DNA of 5,723 nucleotides from Rhodobacteraceae bacterium UBA7436 (GCA_002478745.1 DLQI01000103.1:10059-15781); one strand, 5' to 3'; shown: positions 1 to 5,663, counted from the stretch's first letter. Numbers and translations: made by a program. Notes: generated by a model from the letters alone, not told the origin.

Positions 1-1307
1 TCCATTTCTGGATCAAGCCGCGCAATATTTTCCGAAATCGTACCATCGAACAACCGAACCCGTTGGGGCAAATATCCCACGTACTCGCCTAGCCTAGTAG
101 GGTCATATTGATCTAACGCAGCTGCGTCCAAACGAAGCGATCCACCCACAGGCTGCAAAGCACCAGTAATCGCCTGCGCCAACGTGGATTTGCCACTACC
201 AGACGGGCCAATAACACCGATGGCTTGGCCCGGCTGCACTTGAAACGTGACGTTTCGAAGGGCTGCAATCTTTTCACCAGATCTCACGACTGTTAAAGAC
301 CGCGCTTCAAGGTCGGCATTGGGGCAAGGCAGCTCTATCCGGCGTGGCGCAACGGGGGCACCCGAAAGTAAAACACCCACGCCATCCCAACCCGCTTTGG
401 CACTCTGGATTACCTCCCATTGGTTCAAAATAGTTTCAACCGGAACCAACGCCCGTCCCAACAAAATCGAACCAGCGATTATGCCACCGGCCGTCATTTG
501 ATTTTCCAAAACCAAATAGGCACCGAGCCCCAACATTGCCGATTGCAAAAATAATCTAAGTGTCTTGGTTAGTGACGAAAAGCCACCTGTTACATCACTG
601 GTCCGGGTTTGGTGATCCAGCGCCCCCTTACGCTCCTTCAACCACCGCTGACGCACGATTTCCTGCATTCCCATGGCGCAAATCATCTCTGCTTCGTCAC
701 GCATCTGATCTGCAATCTCGCCTGCTTGGAACCTCAAAACTCCGGCAGCACTTTGAGATTGGTGCATAAACCATTGGTTCAGACATGTCAGTGTCACCAA
801 CACCAAGGCACCCGCAACCGCCAGCCAACCCAGCATTGGATGAAGTATAAAAATACCGATCAAGAAAATGGGTGCCCAAGGTAAATCAAAGCATGCCAAA
901 AAAACGGGTGCCGCCATAAAACGACGAATTGCCTCAATATTTCGCAATCCTGTCTGAGAGTGGAAATCTGCCCCCTTCGCAGACCTTTGCAAGACGGCAG
1001 CGAAAACCTGTTCATCTAGCGCATTTTGAAATCTTGCCCCCACCCGTGTCATGATCCGCCCCCGCGACCAATCCAGCACTCCCATGACCCCATAAAGTAG
1101 GACAACCAGCAATGATAAAGCGACCAATGTCTCTTGTGATTTGCTGCCCAAAACGCGGTCATAAACCTGCAACATATAGATGGGCCCTGTCAGCATCATC
1201 AGATTAGAAAACAAGCTAAACAGCCCAACAATCCAGTAAGGACGGCAGTTTTGGTTCCATGCAGCCCTCAATTCCAGATCACCGCTGTGTTGGGCTCTCA
1301 CTTTCAT
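1..1307 (-). CDS. Type I secretion system permease/ATPase, PrtD-like ABC transporter (3' end cut by window edge)
   Basis: This is the inner-membrane ABC exporter of a type I secretion system, which uses ATP to move an unfolded protein through an adaptor and a TolC-like outer-membrane channel. I translated it by hand; 435 codons are visible and families of this type run to roughly 550-600. The membrane domain fills about residues 24-300, with hydrophobic stretches near 24-48, 61-79, 136-157, 158-179, 250-267 and 271-290. The ATPase domain starts near residue 330, with a Walker A GPSGSGKST at about 367-375 and a Q-loop YLPQ near 412-415, followed by the family-typical LFDGTISENIARLDPE. The signature motif, Walker B and H-loop lie outside the window. 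No C39 peptidase-like domain precedes the membrane domain, which favours the PrtD/AprD/RsaD type over bacteriocin exporters. The ATG at 1307 is chosen because AAGG (1313-1316) sits 5 bases upstream; a GTG at 1313 is in frame but overlaps that site, and a TGA closes the frame not far upstream. The substrate is unknown. Confidence 0.93.
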   Translation of the reverse strand, partial: MKVRAQHSGDLELRAAWNQNCRPYWIVGLFSLFSNLMMLTGPIYMLQVYDRVLGSKSQETLVALSLLVVLLYGVMGVLDWSRGRIMTRVGARFQNALDEQVFAAVLQRSAKGADFHSQTGLRNIEAIRRFMAAPVFLACFDLPWAPIFLIGIFILHPMLGWLAVAGALVLVTLTCLNQWFMHQSQSAAGVLRFQAGEIADQMRDEAEMICAMGMQEIVRQRWLKERKGALDHQTRTSDVTGGFSSLTKTLRLFLQSAMLGLGAYLVLENQMTAGGIIAGSILLGRALVPVETILNQWEVIQSAKAGWDGVGVLLSGAPVAPRRIELPCPNADLEARSLTVVRSGEKIAALRNVTFQVQPGQAIGVIGPSGSGKSTLAQAITGALQPVGGSLRLDAAALDQYDPTRLGEYVGYLPQRVRLFDGTISENIARLDPEM

Positions 1308-1418
1308 CGGCACCTTTTCGCCAAAACAAACAACCGATTTCCTTCAGTTCATACAAGGGATATAAGAAATCATGTAACGCAACGGCCACATCGCCATATT
1401 TCTGATGGGTTCACTATG

Positions 1419-1437
1419 GGCTTTACACCGCAAAGCC
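1419..1437 (+). promoter_or_regulatory. Inverted repeat / small hairpin in the mlaA leader
   Basis: GGCTTT (1419-1424) and AAAGCC (1432-1437) are perfect complements around a 7-base loop, and TTATTT follows directly at 1438-1443. On the plus strand this resembles a weak intrinsic terminator, but no plus-strand gene lies upstream, so it would act within the mlaA leader as an attenuator-like element. It could equally be a protein-binding site. The arms are seen in the sequence; the function is inference, and a 6-base stem can arise by chance. Confidence 0.35.
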
Positions 1438-1440
1438 TTA

Positions 1441-1453
1441 TTTAACGGTTAAA
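1441..1453. promoter_or_regulatory. Odd-centred palindrome just upstream of the mlaA ribosome binding site
   Basis: TTTAAC-G-GTTAAA is a perfect 13-base palindrome around a single central G. It starts 3 bases after the preceding hairpin and ends 9 bases before the mlaA Shine-Dalgarno CGGAG. A repressor bound here would block transcription or early elongation into mlaA. The spacing between its TTAA halves (3 bases) does not fit the CtrA arrangement of TTAA-N7-TTAA. No known regulator is assigned. Confidence 0.3.
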
Positions 1454-1475
1454 CTAACTTCTCGGAGCTCATTCA

Positions 1476-2255
1476 GTGCCAATTTTTTCATCGGTTAAAC
1501 GCGCAGCAACAAAGATTGCTTTGATTGCCTGCACAGTCGTATTGACCGCCTGTGCATCGACCAATGGGGCACGTAACGCTGACGGTATCTTTGACCCCTA
1601 CGAACAAGATAACCGAAAAGTTCACGCCTTTAACCGCAAGCTGGACGAAAAACTCGTTCGCCCAGCCGCGTCGGGTTACTCATCTTTCTTGCCAGATGAG
1701 GTTGAAAATTCTGTCAGTCATTTTGCTGAAAACCTTGGCCAACCCAGCATCATGGTTAATTCACTTCTTCAGGGCGATTTGCGCGGTGTCGGCTTGTCGA
1801 TGGCACGTTTCCTAACCAACACACTTCTCGGCTTTGGTGGGTTACTTGATCCAGCAGAAACGTGGGAGATCGCAGAGCACGACACTGATTTTGGTGAAAC
1901 TCTTTATAAGTGGGGTGCAGGCGAAGGTGCTTATATTGAGCTGCCAGGACTTGGCCCGTCAACTGTACGTGCAACAACTGGCAAAGTTGTCGATTTGTTT
2001 ACCAATCCGTTAAGTTATGTCGTGGGCAGTCCTGAAAAATACTACGGGACTCTGGCAAGCACATCTTCACGTCTATCGGATCGCGACCGCTATTCGAGCA
2101 CCATCGACTCCATCCTGTACGAAAGCGAAGACAGTTACGCACAAGCACGTTTGATCTATTTGCAGAACCGTCGCTTCGCACTCGGAGATGAAGGCAGCGC
2201 TTCTTCAGCCGAAGATCCATACTCTGACCCTTATGAGGACCCTTATGCACAATAA
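1476..2255 (+). CDS. mlaA: MlaA (VacJ) outer-membrane lipoprotein, phospholipid asymmetry pathway
   Basis: MlaA sits in the outer membrane and removes phospholipids misplaced in the outer leaflet, passing them to periplasmic MlaC. The 259-residue protein has a lipoprotein signal peptide: basic residues K8, R9 and K13, a hydrophobic core, then lipobox L-T-A-C with lipidated Cys26. Cys19 also fits a lipobox but would leave too short a core. Ala27 at position +2, not Asp, fits outer-membrane sorting. Family hallmarks follow in order: DPYEQDNRKVHAFNRKLD (40-57), ENLGQPSIMVNSLLQGD (85-101), RFLTNTLLGFGGLLDPAE (111-128), DFGETLYKWGAGEGAYIELP (138-157), LGPSTVR (159-165) and NPLSY (177-181). The start is a GTG with CGGAG (1463-1467) 8 bases upstream; the next Met is at residue 93, far too late. 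The tail is a threefold DPYx repeat that overlaps the start of mlaC. The pairing with mlaC supports the role. Confidence 0.95.
   Translation: MPIFSSVKRAATKIALIACTVVLTACASTNGARNADGIFDPYEQDNRKVHAFNRKLDEKLVRPAASGYSSFLPDEVENSVSHFAENLGQPSIMVNSLLQGDLRGVGLSMARFLTNTLLGFGGLLDPAETWEIAEHDTDFGETLYKWGAGEGAYIELPGLGPSTVRATTGKVVDLFTNPLSYVVGSPEKYYGTLASTSSRLSDRDRYSSTIDSILYESEDSYAQARLIYLQNRRFALGDEGSASSAEDPYSDPYEDPYAQ
2214..2249 (+). repeat. Three 12-base tandem units encoding DPYS-DPYE-DPYA at the end of mlaA
   Basis: The units are 2214-2225, 2226-2237 and 2238-2249. The second and third share GACCCTTATG exactly; the first is diverged (GATCCATACTCT). In the mlaA frame each unit gives Asp-Pro-Tyr-X. In the next frame units two and three each supply an ATG (2233 and 2245) in the mlaC frame, and the mlaC Shine-Dalgarno spans the junction between them. 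This looks like a small local duplication overlapping a translation start. Confidence 0.8.
2235..2239 (+). promoter_or_regulatory. Shine-Dalgarno site that fixes the mlaC start
   Basis: GAGGA lies inside the mlaA coding sequence, 5 bases before the ATG at 2245. The in-frame ATGs at 2188 and 2233 have no comparable site at the right distance, so 2245 is the preferred start. The mlaA stop at 2253-2255 falls just after it, an arrangement typical of translational coupling. Confidence 0.75.
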
Positions 2256-2844
2256 CATATCACGTCGGACGTTTGTCGCACTTGCTTCCTCTTCACTGGC
2301 AATGACCGCAACACCATCATGGGCTTTAACCCAAGGTGAGGCCCGGACACTTGTCGATAGCCTCGTTGCCAAGATCAATAGCGTTATTGGGTCAGGCAAA
2401 TCTGAAGCCGCAATGATCAAGGAATTCCAAGGCATTTTCCGCCGCTATGCAGACGTGCCAATCATGGCACAATATGCATTGGGCGTGGACGGGCGCCGTG
2501 CATCTGCAGGTCAAAAGCGTGCGTTTGGTAAAGCATTCGAAATCTACATTGCCCGTAAATACGGCAAGCGTTTCCGCGAATTTGTAGGCGGCAAAGTCGA
2601 AGTTAAATCGTCTCGTAAAATCAAAGCGGGATATGAAGTAAAAACCACAGCGTCTTTGCGCGGCTCAGCCCCGTTCGAAGTCACATTCCTAGTTTCTTCA
2701 AAATCAGGCAAAGACCTATTCTTCAACATGTTCATTGAAGGCGTAAACCTGCTTTTGACTGAGCGTACGGAAATTGGCGCTTTGCTGGATCGCAATGGTG
2801 GCAACATCGACAAGATGATCGCCGATCTTAAAAAGGCTGGCTGA
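2245..2844 (+). CDS. mlaC: MlaC-like periplasmic phospholipid-binding protein (Ttg2D family)
   Basis: MlaC carries phospholipid through the periplasm between the MlaA complex in the outer membrane and MlaFEDB in the inner membrane. From ATG 2245 the protein has 199 residues, close to the usual size. A signal peptide covers about residues 1-27, ending in S-W-A before Leu28; it contains S6-R7-R8-T9-F10, which resembles a twin-arginine (Tat) motif, with a rather weakly hydrophobic core. Family features are the FQGIFRRYADVPIMAQYALG stretch (61-80), the Q-K-R-A-F segment (90-94) and the C-terminal IEGVNLLLTERTEIGALLDR region (164-183), which matches the family's conserved EGV..L..R.E pattern. The gene overlaps mlaA by 11 bases and both are probably read from one transcript. 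No mlaFEDB genes are visible here. The family call is by recognition of pattern; MlaC proteins diverge strongly, so I am slightly less sure than for mlaA. Confidence 0.9.
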   Translation: MHNNISRRTFVALASSSLAMTATPSWALTQGEARTLVDSLVAKINSVIGSGKSEAAMIKEFQGIFRRYADVPIMAQYALGVDGRRASAGQKRAFGKAFEIYIARKYGKRFREFVGGKVEVKSSRKIKAGYEVKTTASLRGSAPFEVTFLVSSKSGKDLFFNMFIEGVNLLLTERTEIGALLDRNGGNIDKMIADLKKAG

Positions 2845-2854
2845 CCCTTGGGCG

Positions 2855-2883
2855 GTAAGGCGGAATATAAATATCCGCCTTAC
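2855..2883. terminator. Hairpin between convergent mlaC and penicillin-binding protein genes
   Basis: A 10-base perfect stem (2855-2864 with 2874-2883, GTAAGGCGGA and its complement) encloses a 9-base AT-rich loop. It sits 10 bases after the mlaC stop and 14 bases before the end of the opposing gene, so it could serve both strands. Neither side is followed by a run of T, so it is not a canonical intrinsic terminator; it may act with Rho or protect 3' ends. Confidence 0.5.
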
Positions 2884-2897
2884 TCGGTTCCCTCGCC

Positions 2898-5045
2898 TTA
2901 GCGGTCATTTCCACCCAAAAGATTGAACAACAGGTTTTCAATAATATTCCTATTTTTAGAACTATTGTCCGGCACCACATTAATGGGTTGGGCGACTTGT
3001 TGAGGTTGCTTTGGTGACTGCATTGGCAATGGTTTGATTGGAACACCTTTGTGAACACGCTGCATAGTTTCGCGCCAGATATCAGCAGGTAGCCCGCCCC
3101 CGGTCACGCCCCTTAGCTTCGTATTATCATCATACCCCATCCAAACACCGGCCACGTAATCGCCTGTGAACCCGATGAACCATGCGTCTTTTGCACCTTG
3201 GGTTGTCCCTGTTTTGCCAGCAATCTCACGACCCTCAAATTGGGCGCGTTTGCCAGTACCTTGGCTGACGACCTTCTCCATCATCCATGTCAGCTGCCGT
3301 GCGGAGCTTTCTTGGATGACCCGCTCTTCAATACCACCACCAGTGCCCATCAACGGCTCATTGTCGCCAAGCAGGCTAAGCTCAACCAAGCCAAACGGAG
3401 TTACAGCAGATCCACCATTTAGGATGCCAGCATATGCACCTGTCATTTCCAACAATGTGCTTTCTGATGCGCCCAACGCCAGAGCAGGGCCAGCAGCCAA
3501 ATCGCTCTTGATCCCAAAATCGGAGGCGACACGGCGCACCAAATCACGACCAACGCTTTCAGAAATCTTGACAGCAGGGATGTTTAATGACGCCTCAAGT
3601 GCCCGTGCCATCGTCACAGGGCCCTCGAATTTCTTAGTATAATTGTTTGGGCACCACTCCCCTGAACCTGCAATATTCAAACAATAGGGCTCATCATTGA
3701 TCGTATCGAGTGGTGAATACCCAAGGTCTAGTGCTGTTGCGTATACGAACGGCTTGAACGCAGACCCTGTCTGGCGCATCGCTTGAGTTGCACGATTAAA
3801 CGCGCCAGTTACTTTGGTCGCACGACCACCAACCATGGCACGTACAGCACCATCAGCATCCATCACAACAATTGCGGCTTGCGCCTTTGAGCCGGCAGAT
3901 ACCTTATTATCAAACACCCATTGCAGGCCCTCTTCAGCAGCCTTCTGTAACCGCTGATCAAGCGTGGTGCGAATGATTACATCCTCTGTCGTATTACGTG
4001 TGAAGAACTCTGGCCCCGATGACATCACCCAGTCCGCGTAATACCCGCCGACTTGTTGCTTAGCGGCCCTAGACAGCACCGCAGGATTGGCCTGTGCAAT
4101 CGCTTCTTCCTCAGCGGAAACATATCCTTGTTCACGCATCATCCGCACAACAGTTGCGGCGCGATTTTGGGAGCGCTGTAAATTCTTGGTAGGTGACAAG
4201 GTAGAAGGGGCCGTCAAAAGACCCGCCAGCATCGCGCCTTCAGGAATACTTAGGTTTGATGCGCTTTTACCAAAGTAACGCTGAGAGGCCGCTTCAGCAC
4301 CGTATGCACCGCCGCCCATATAGGCGCGGTTCAAATAGATCGAAAGGATGTCGTCCTTTGAGTACTTGGCTTCCATCGCAAGTGCAAAAATCGCTTCTTG
4401 AGCTTTGCGACTTAACGAACTGCGGCGACAATCACGAACATAGTCGCCTTCGCTTTTCCACTCGTTCGGATCAAAGGGTTTGCCAAGGCAAAGCAATTTC
4501 GCAACTTGCTGCGTGATCGTCGAGCCACCGTGTCCAGACAACGGGCCACGACCCTCACTTAGATTGATGCGCACAGCACTGGCAACACCACGTGGGCTGA
4601 TGCCTAGGTGACGATAGAACCGCTTGTCCTCAGTCGCCACAACTGCGTCACGCAAATAGGGCGAAACCGTATTTGCCCGCACGGCACCACCGAACTGATC
4701 CCCGCGCCAAGCGAACACATCACCTTCACGATCAAGCAACGTGACCGATCCACGGGCACGCCCATCTAGCAACGCTGACAAGTTTGGCAATGTCGTGAAT
4801 ACGTAACCCACAGACAGTAGCAATATTAGAAAGACCACAGCACTAGATCGCCAAATCACATTCCAGATCAAACGGAAGACCCAGCGAAACAGCCCAAGAA
4901 AAAAACCAAGAATACCACCACGCACAGGCCGCTTAGGCTTGCGCCGTTTTTGCGGTACTTTCTTTGGCGGCTTAGGTTGAACCACGGATTTGGAATAGCG
5001 TTTGTCAGCGACCAAAGGACGCCTACGTTTAGAAGTGTTACTCAT
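2898..5045 (-). CDS. Class A penicillin-binding protein (bifunctional transglycosylase/transpeptidase)
   Basis: This enzyme polymerises lipid II into glycan strands and cross-links the stem peptides at the outer face of the inner membrane. From ATG 5045 it has 715 residues. A very basic cytoplasmic tail (about 7-42) precedes hydrophobic stretches at 44-65 and 68-85, the latter the likely anchor. The GT51 domain has ATEDKRFYRH with catalytic Glu139, GGSTITQQVAK (173-183), RKAQEA with the likely second catalytic Glu217, and YLNRAYMGGGAYG (237-249). The transpeptidase domain has SxxK as S428-A-F-K431 (nucleophile Ser428), SxN as S486-L-N488 and KTG at 611-613. All key residues are present. A segment of about 20 residues with two cysteines is inserted between the two catalytic glutamates. 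A Pro/Gln-rich linker near 675-690 leads to a final amphipathic-looking helix. It is shorter than typical PBP1A (about 850), with no room for an OB-fold insert, so I give no symbol. It converges on mlaC and diverges from glnK. Confidence 0.95.
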   Translation of the reverse strand: MSNTSKRRRPLVADKRYSKSVVQPKPPKKVPQKRRKPKRPVRGGILGFFLGLFRWVFRLIWNVIWRSSAVVFLILLLSVGYVFTTLPNLSALLDGRARGSVTLLDREGDVFAWRGDQFGGAVRANTVSPYLRDAVVATEDKRFYRHLGISPRGVASAVRINLSEGRGPLSGHGGSTITQQVAKLLCLGKPFDPNEWKSEGDYVRDCRRSSLSRKAQEAIFALAMEAKYSKDDILSIYLNRAYMGGGAYGAEAASQRYFGKSASNLSIPEGAMLAGLLTAPSTLSPTKNLQRSQNRAATVVRMMREQGYVSAEEEAIAQANPAVLSRAAKQQVGGYYADWVMSSGPEFFTRNTTEDVIIRTTLDQRLQKAAEEGLQWVFDNKVSAGSKAQAAIVVMDADGAVRAMVGGRATKVTGAFNRATQAMRQTGSAFKPFVYATALDLGYSPLDTINDEPYCLNIAGSGEWCPNNYTKKFEGPVTMARALEASLNIPAVKISESVGRDLVRRVASDFGIKSDLAAGPALALGASESTLLEMTGAYAGILNGGSAVTPFGLVELSLLGDNEPLMGTGGGIEERVIQESSARQLTWMMEKVVSQGTGKRAQFEGREIAGKTGTTQGAKDAWFIGFTGDYVAGVWMGYDDNTKLRGVTGGGLPADIWRETMQRVHKGVPIKPLPMQSPKQPQQVAQPINVVPDNSSKNRNIIENLLFNLLGGNDR

Positions 5046-5050
5046 CACAG

Positions 5051-5054
5051 CCCT
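5051..5054 (-). promoter_or_regulatory. Shine-Dalgarno site deciding the penicillin-binding protein start
   Basis: Reading the minus strand, AGGG lies 5 bases before the ATG at 5045 but only 2 bases before the GTG at 5048. The GTG-ATG pair would add a single extra residue; normal spacing favours the ATG. Confidence 0.6.
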
Positions 5055-5122
5055 GCCCGGCCTTGTTTGTTTGGCACATCATAGCGCAGCAGGTTTGAAT
5101 GAACAGGGCCATCATTTCGTCT

Positions 5123-5159
5123 ATTTCGATTGAGCTTTAGCACAAAAATTAATCGAAAT
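5123..5159. promoter_or_regulatory. 9-base inverted repeat in the glnK upstream region
   Basis: ATTTCGATT (5123-5131) and AATCGAAAT (5151-5159) are perfect reverse complements separated by 19 bases, with arm centres 28 bases apart. A further ATTTCG at 5114-5119 directly repeats the left half 9 bases upstream. The arrangement fits two binding sites for one regulator on nearly the same helix face or, less likely, a large hairpin. It could serve either divergent gene. No regulator is assigned. Confidence 0.4.
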
Positions 5160-5301
5160 CGCGTCGTCGCACAAATTTTGAGCGTAAACTTCTCTTTTCC
5201 CCCACTTTTTTGCAACCGATCATTCCCGACTCCAGCAAAAACATCACTTGATAAAACCATCAAATCGCAGGGCAAACCTGTTGGATCAAAGGGGACATCG
5301 A

Positions 5302-5640
5302 ATGAAACTAATCATTGCGACGATCAAACCGTTCAAGCTGGAAGAGGTGCGTGAGGCACTTACTGACGCCGGCATACGCGGCATGATGGTAACTGAAATA
5401 AAAGGCTTTGGCTCGCAATCGGGTCATACTGAAATCTATCGCGGCGCGGAATACGCTGTGAACTTCGTGCCAAAAATCAAACTCGAGATCGTGGTCAGCG
5501 CCGATATGGCCGACGCGATTGTCGAAACAATCATCAAGACAGCGCAGACCGGCAAAATCGGTGACGGCAAAGTATTTGTGCTGGACGTAGATCAAGCAGT
5601 GCGCGTGCGCACCGGCGAAACAAACGAAGACGCCCTTTAA
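5302..5640 (+). CDS. glnK: PII-family nitrogen regulatory protein GlnK
   Basis: PII proteins are trimers that read 2-oxoglutarate and ATP/ADP and control nitrogen metabolism; GlnK members bind and close the ammonium channel Amt when ammonium is plentiful. The protein has 112 residues, exactly the family length, from ATG 5302, with AAGGGGA (5289-5295) 6 bases upstream; a longer in-frame reading from 5248 adds residues foreign to the family. It opens MKLIIATIKPFKLEEVREAL. The T-loop runs about 37-55 and contains EIYRGAEY with Tyr51, the uridylylation site. Gln39 and Lys58 (2-oxoglutarate/Mg-ATP site) and the nucleotide-binding TGKIGDGK (83-90), Arg101 and Arg103 are present. Positions 38 and 40 are Ser rather than the Arg and Lys of E. 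coli GlnB. The gene lies 23 bases before an apparent amt gene, which supports GlnK over GlnB. Nitrogen control is expected, but I could not identify its promoter. Confidence 0.96.
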   Translation: MKLIIATIKPFKLEEVREALTDAGIRGMMVTEIKGFGSQSGHTEIYRGAEYAVNFVPKIKLEIVVSADMADAIVETIIKTAQTGKIGDGKVFVLDVDQAVRVRTGETNEDAL

Positions 5641-5663
5641 TCGCGACGAACGGAGAAACGAAA

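Larger units (their letters stand above)
1308..1475. other. Divergent intergenic region between the secretion ATPase and mlaA
   Basis: These 168 bases must hold the promoters of both flanking genes, which point away from each other. I see no convincing -35/-10 pair on either strand. A TATAAG at 1361-1366 could be a plus-strand -10, but the sequence 17 bases upstream (TTTCCT) is a poor -35. The most structured part is the mlaA-proximal end, which holds two adjacent inverted repeats (1419-1437 and 1441-1453). Short open frames crossing this region have no ribosome binding site or recognisable product. Confidence 0.7.
5046..5301. other. Divergent intergenic region between the penicillin-binding protein gene and glnK
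   Basis: These 256 bases separate two genes transcribed away from each other and should hold both promoters. On the minus strand, TATGAT (plus-strand ATCATA, 5078-5083) is a fair -10 for the penicillin-binding protein, but no good -35 lies 16-18 bases upstream of it. For glnK I find no good -35/-10 pair and no correctly spaced -24/-12 element. The clearest structure is the 9-base inverted repeat at 5123-5159; a T/C-rich stretch (5190-5212) follows. The glnK-proximal part also contains TTGAT-N6-ATCAA (5248-5263). Open frames crossing the region lack ribosome binding sites or family features. Confidence 0.7.

Noticed and set aside
247..1260. Plus-strand open frames opposite the secretion ATPase
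   Set aside because: They are antisense to a continuous, well-conserved coding frame, have no family features and no clear ribosome binding sites.
1442..1452. TTAA...TTAA in the mlaA leader as a CtrA site
   Set aside because: The two TTAA halves are separated by 3 bases, not the 7 of the CtrA consensus.
2188..2244. Longer mlaC starting at ATG 2188
   Set aside because: It would add 19 residues ahead of the signal peptide, and lacks a Shine-Dalgarno at the right distance, while 2245 has GAGGA 5 bases upstream.
3166..4516. Plus-strand open frames opposite the penicillin-binding protein
   Set aside because: They are shadows of the minus-strand gene, whose catalytic motifs run through the same bases.
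5071..5087. TTGGCAC followed by GC, resembling a sigma-54 (-24/-12) promoter for glnK
   Set aside because: The GG-to-GC spacing is one base short and the -12 half (AGCGC) is poor; sigma-54 tolerates little spacing change. It would also lie over 200 bases from glnK.
5248..5263. TTGAT-N6-ATCAA upstream of glnK, resembling an FNR/FnrL box
   Set aside because: FNR sites need TTGAT-N4-ATCAA; here the half-sites are 6 bases apart, which does not fit. Five-base arms in AT-rich sequence occur by chance.
5046..5275. Minus-strand open frame upstream of the penicillin-binding protein gene
   Set aside because: It lies in the intergenic region, shows no recognisable domain, and overlaps the likely promoter and inverted repeat; it is in a different frame from the penicillin-binding protein.
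5248..5301. Longer glnK starting at ATG 5248
   Set aside because: PII proteins are 112 residues and begin MK(L/K)I; ATG 5302 gives exactly this and has a good Shine-Dalgarno site.
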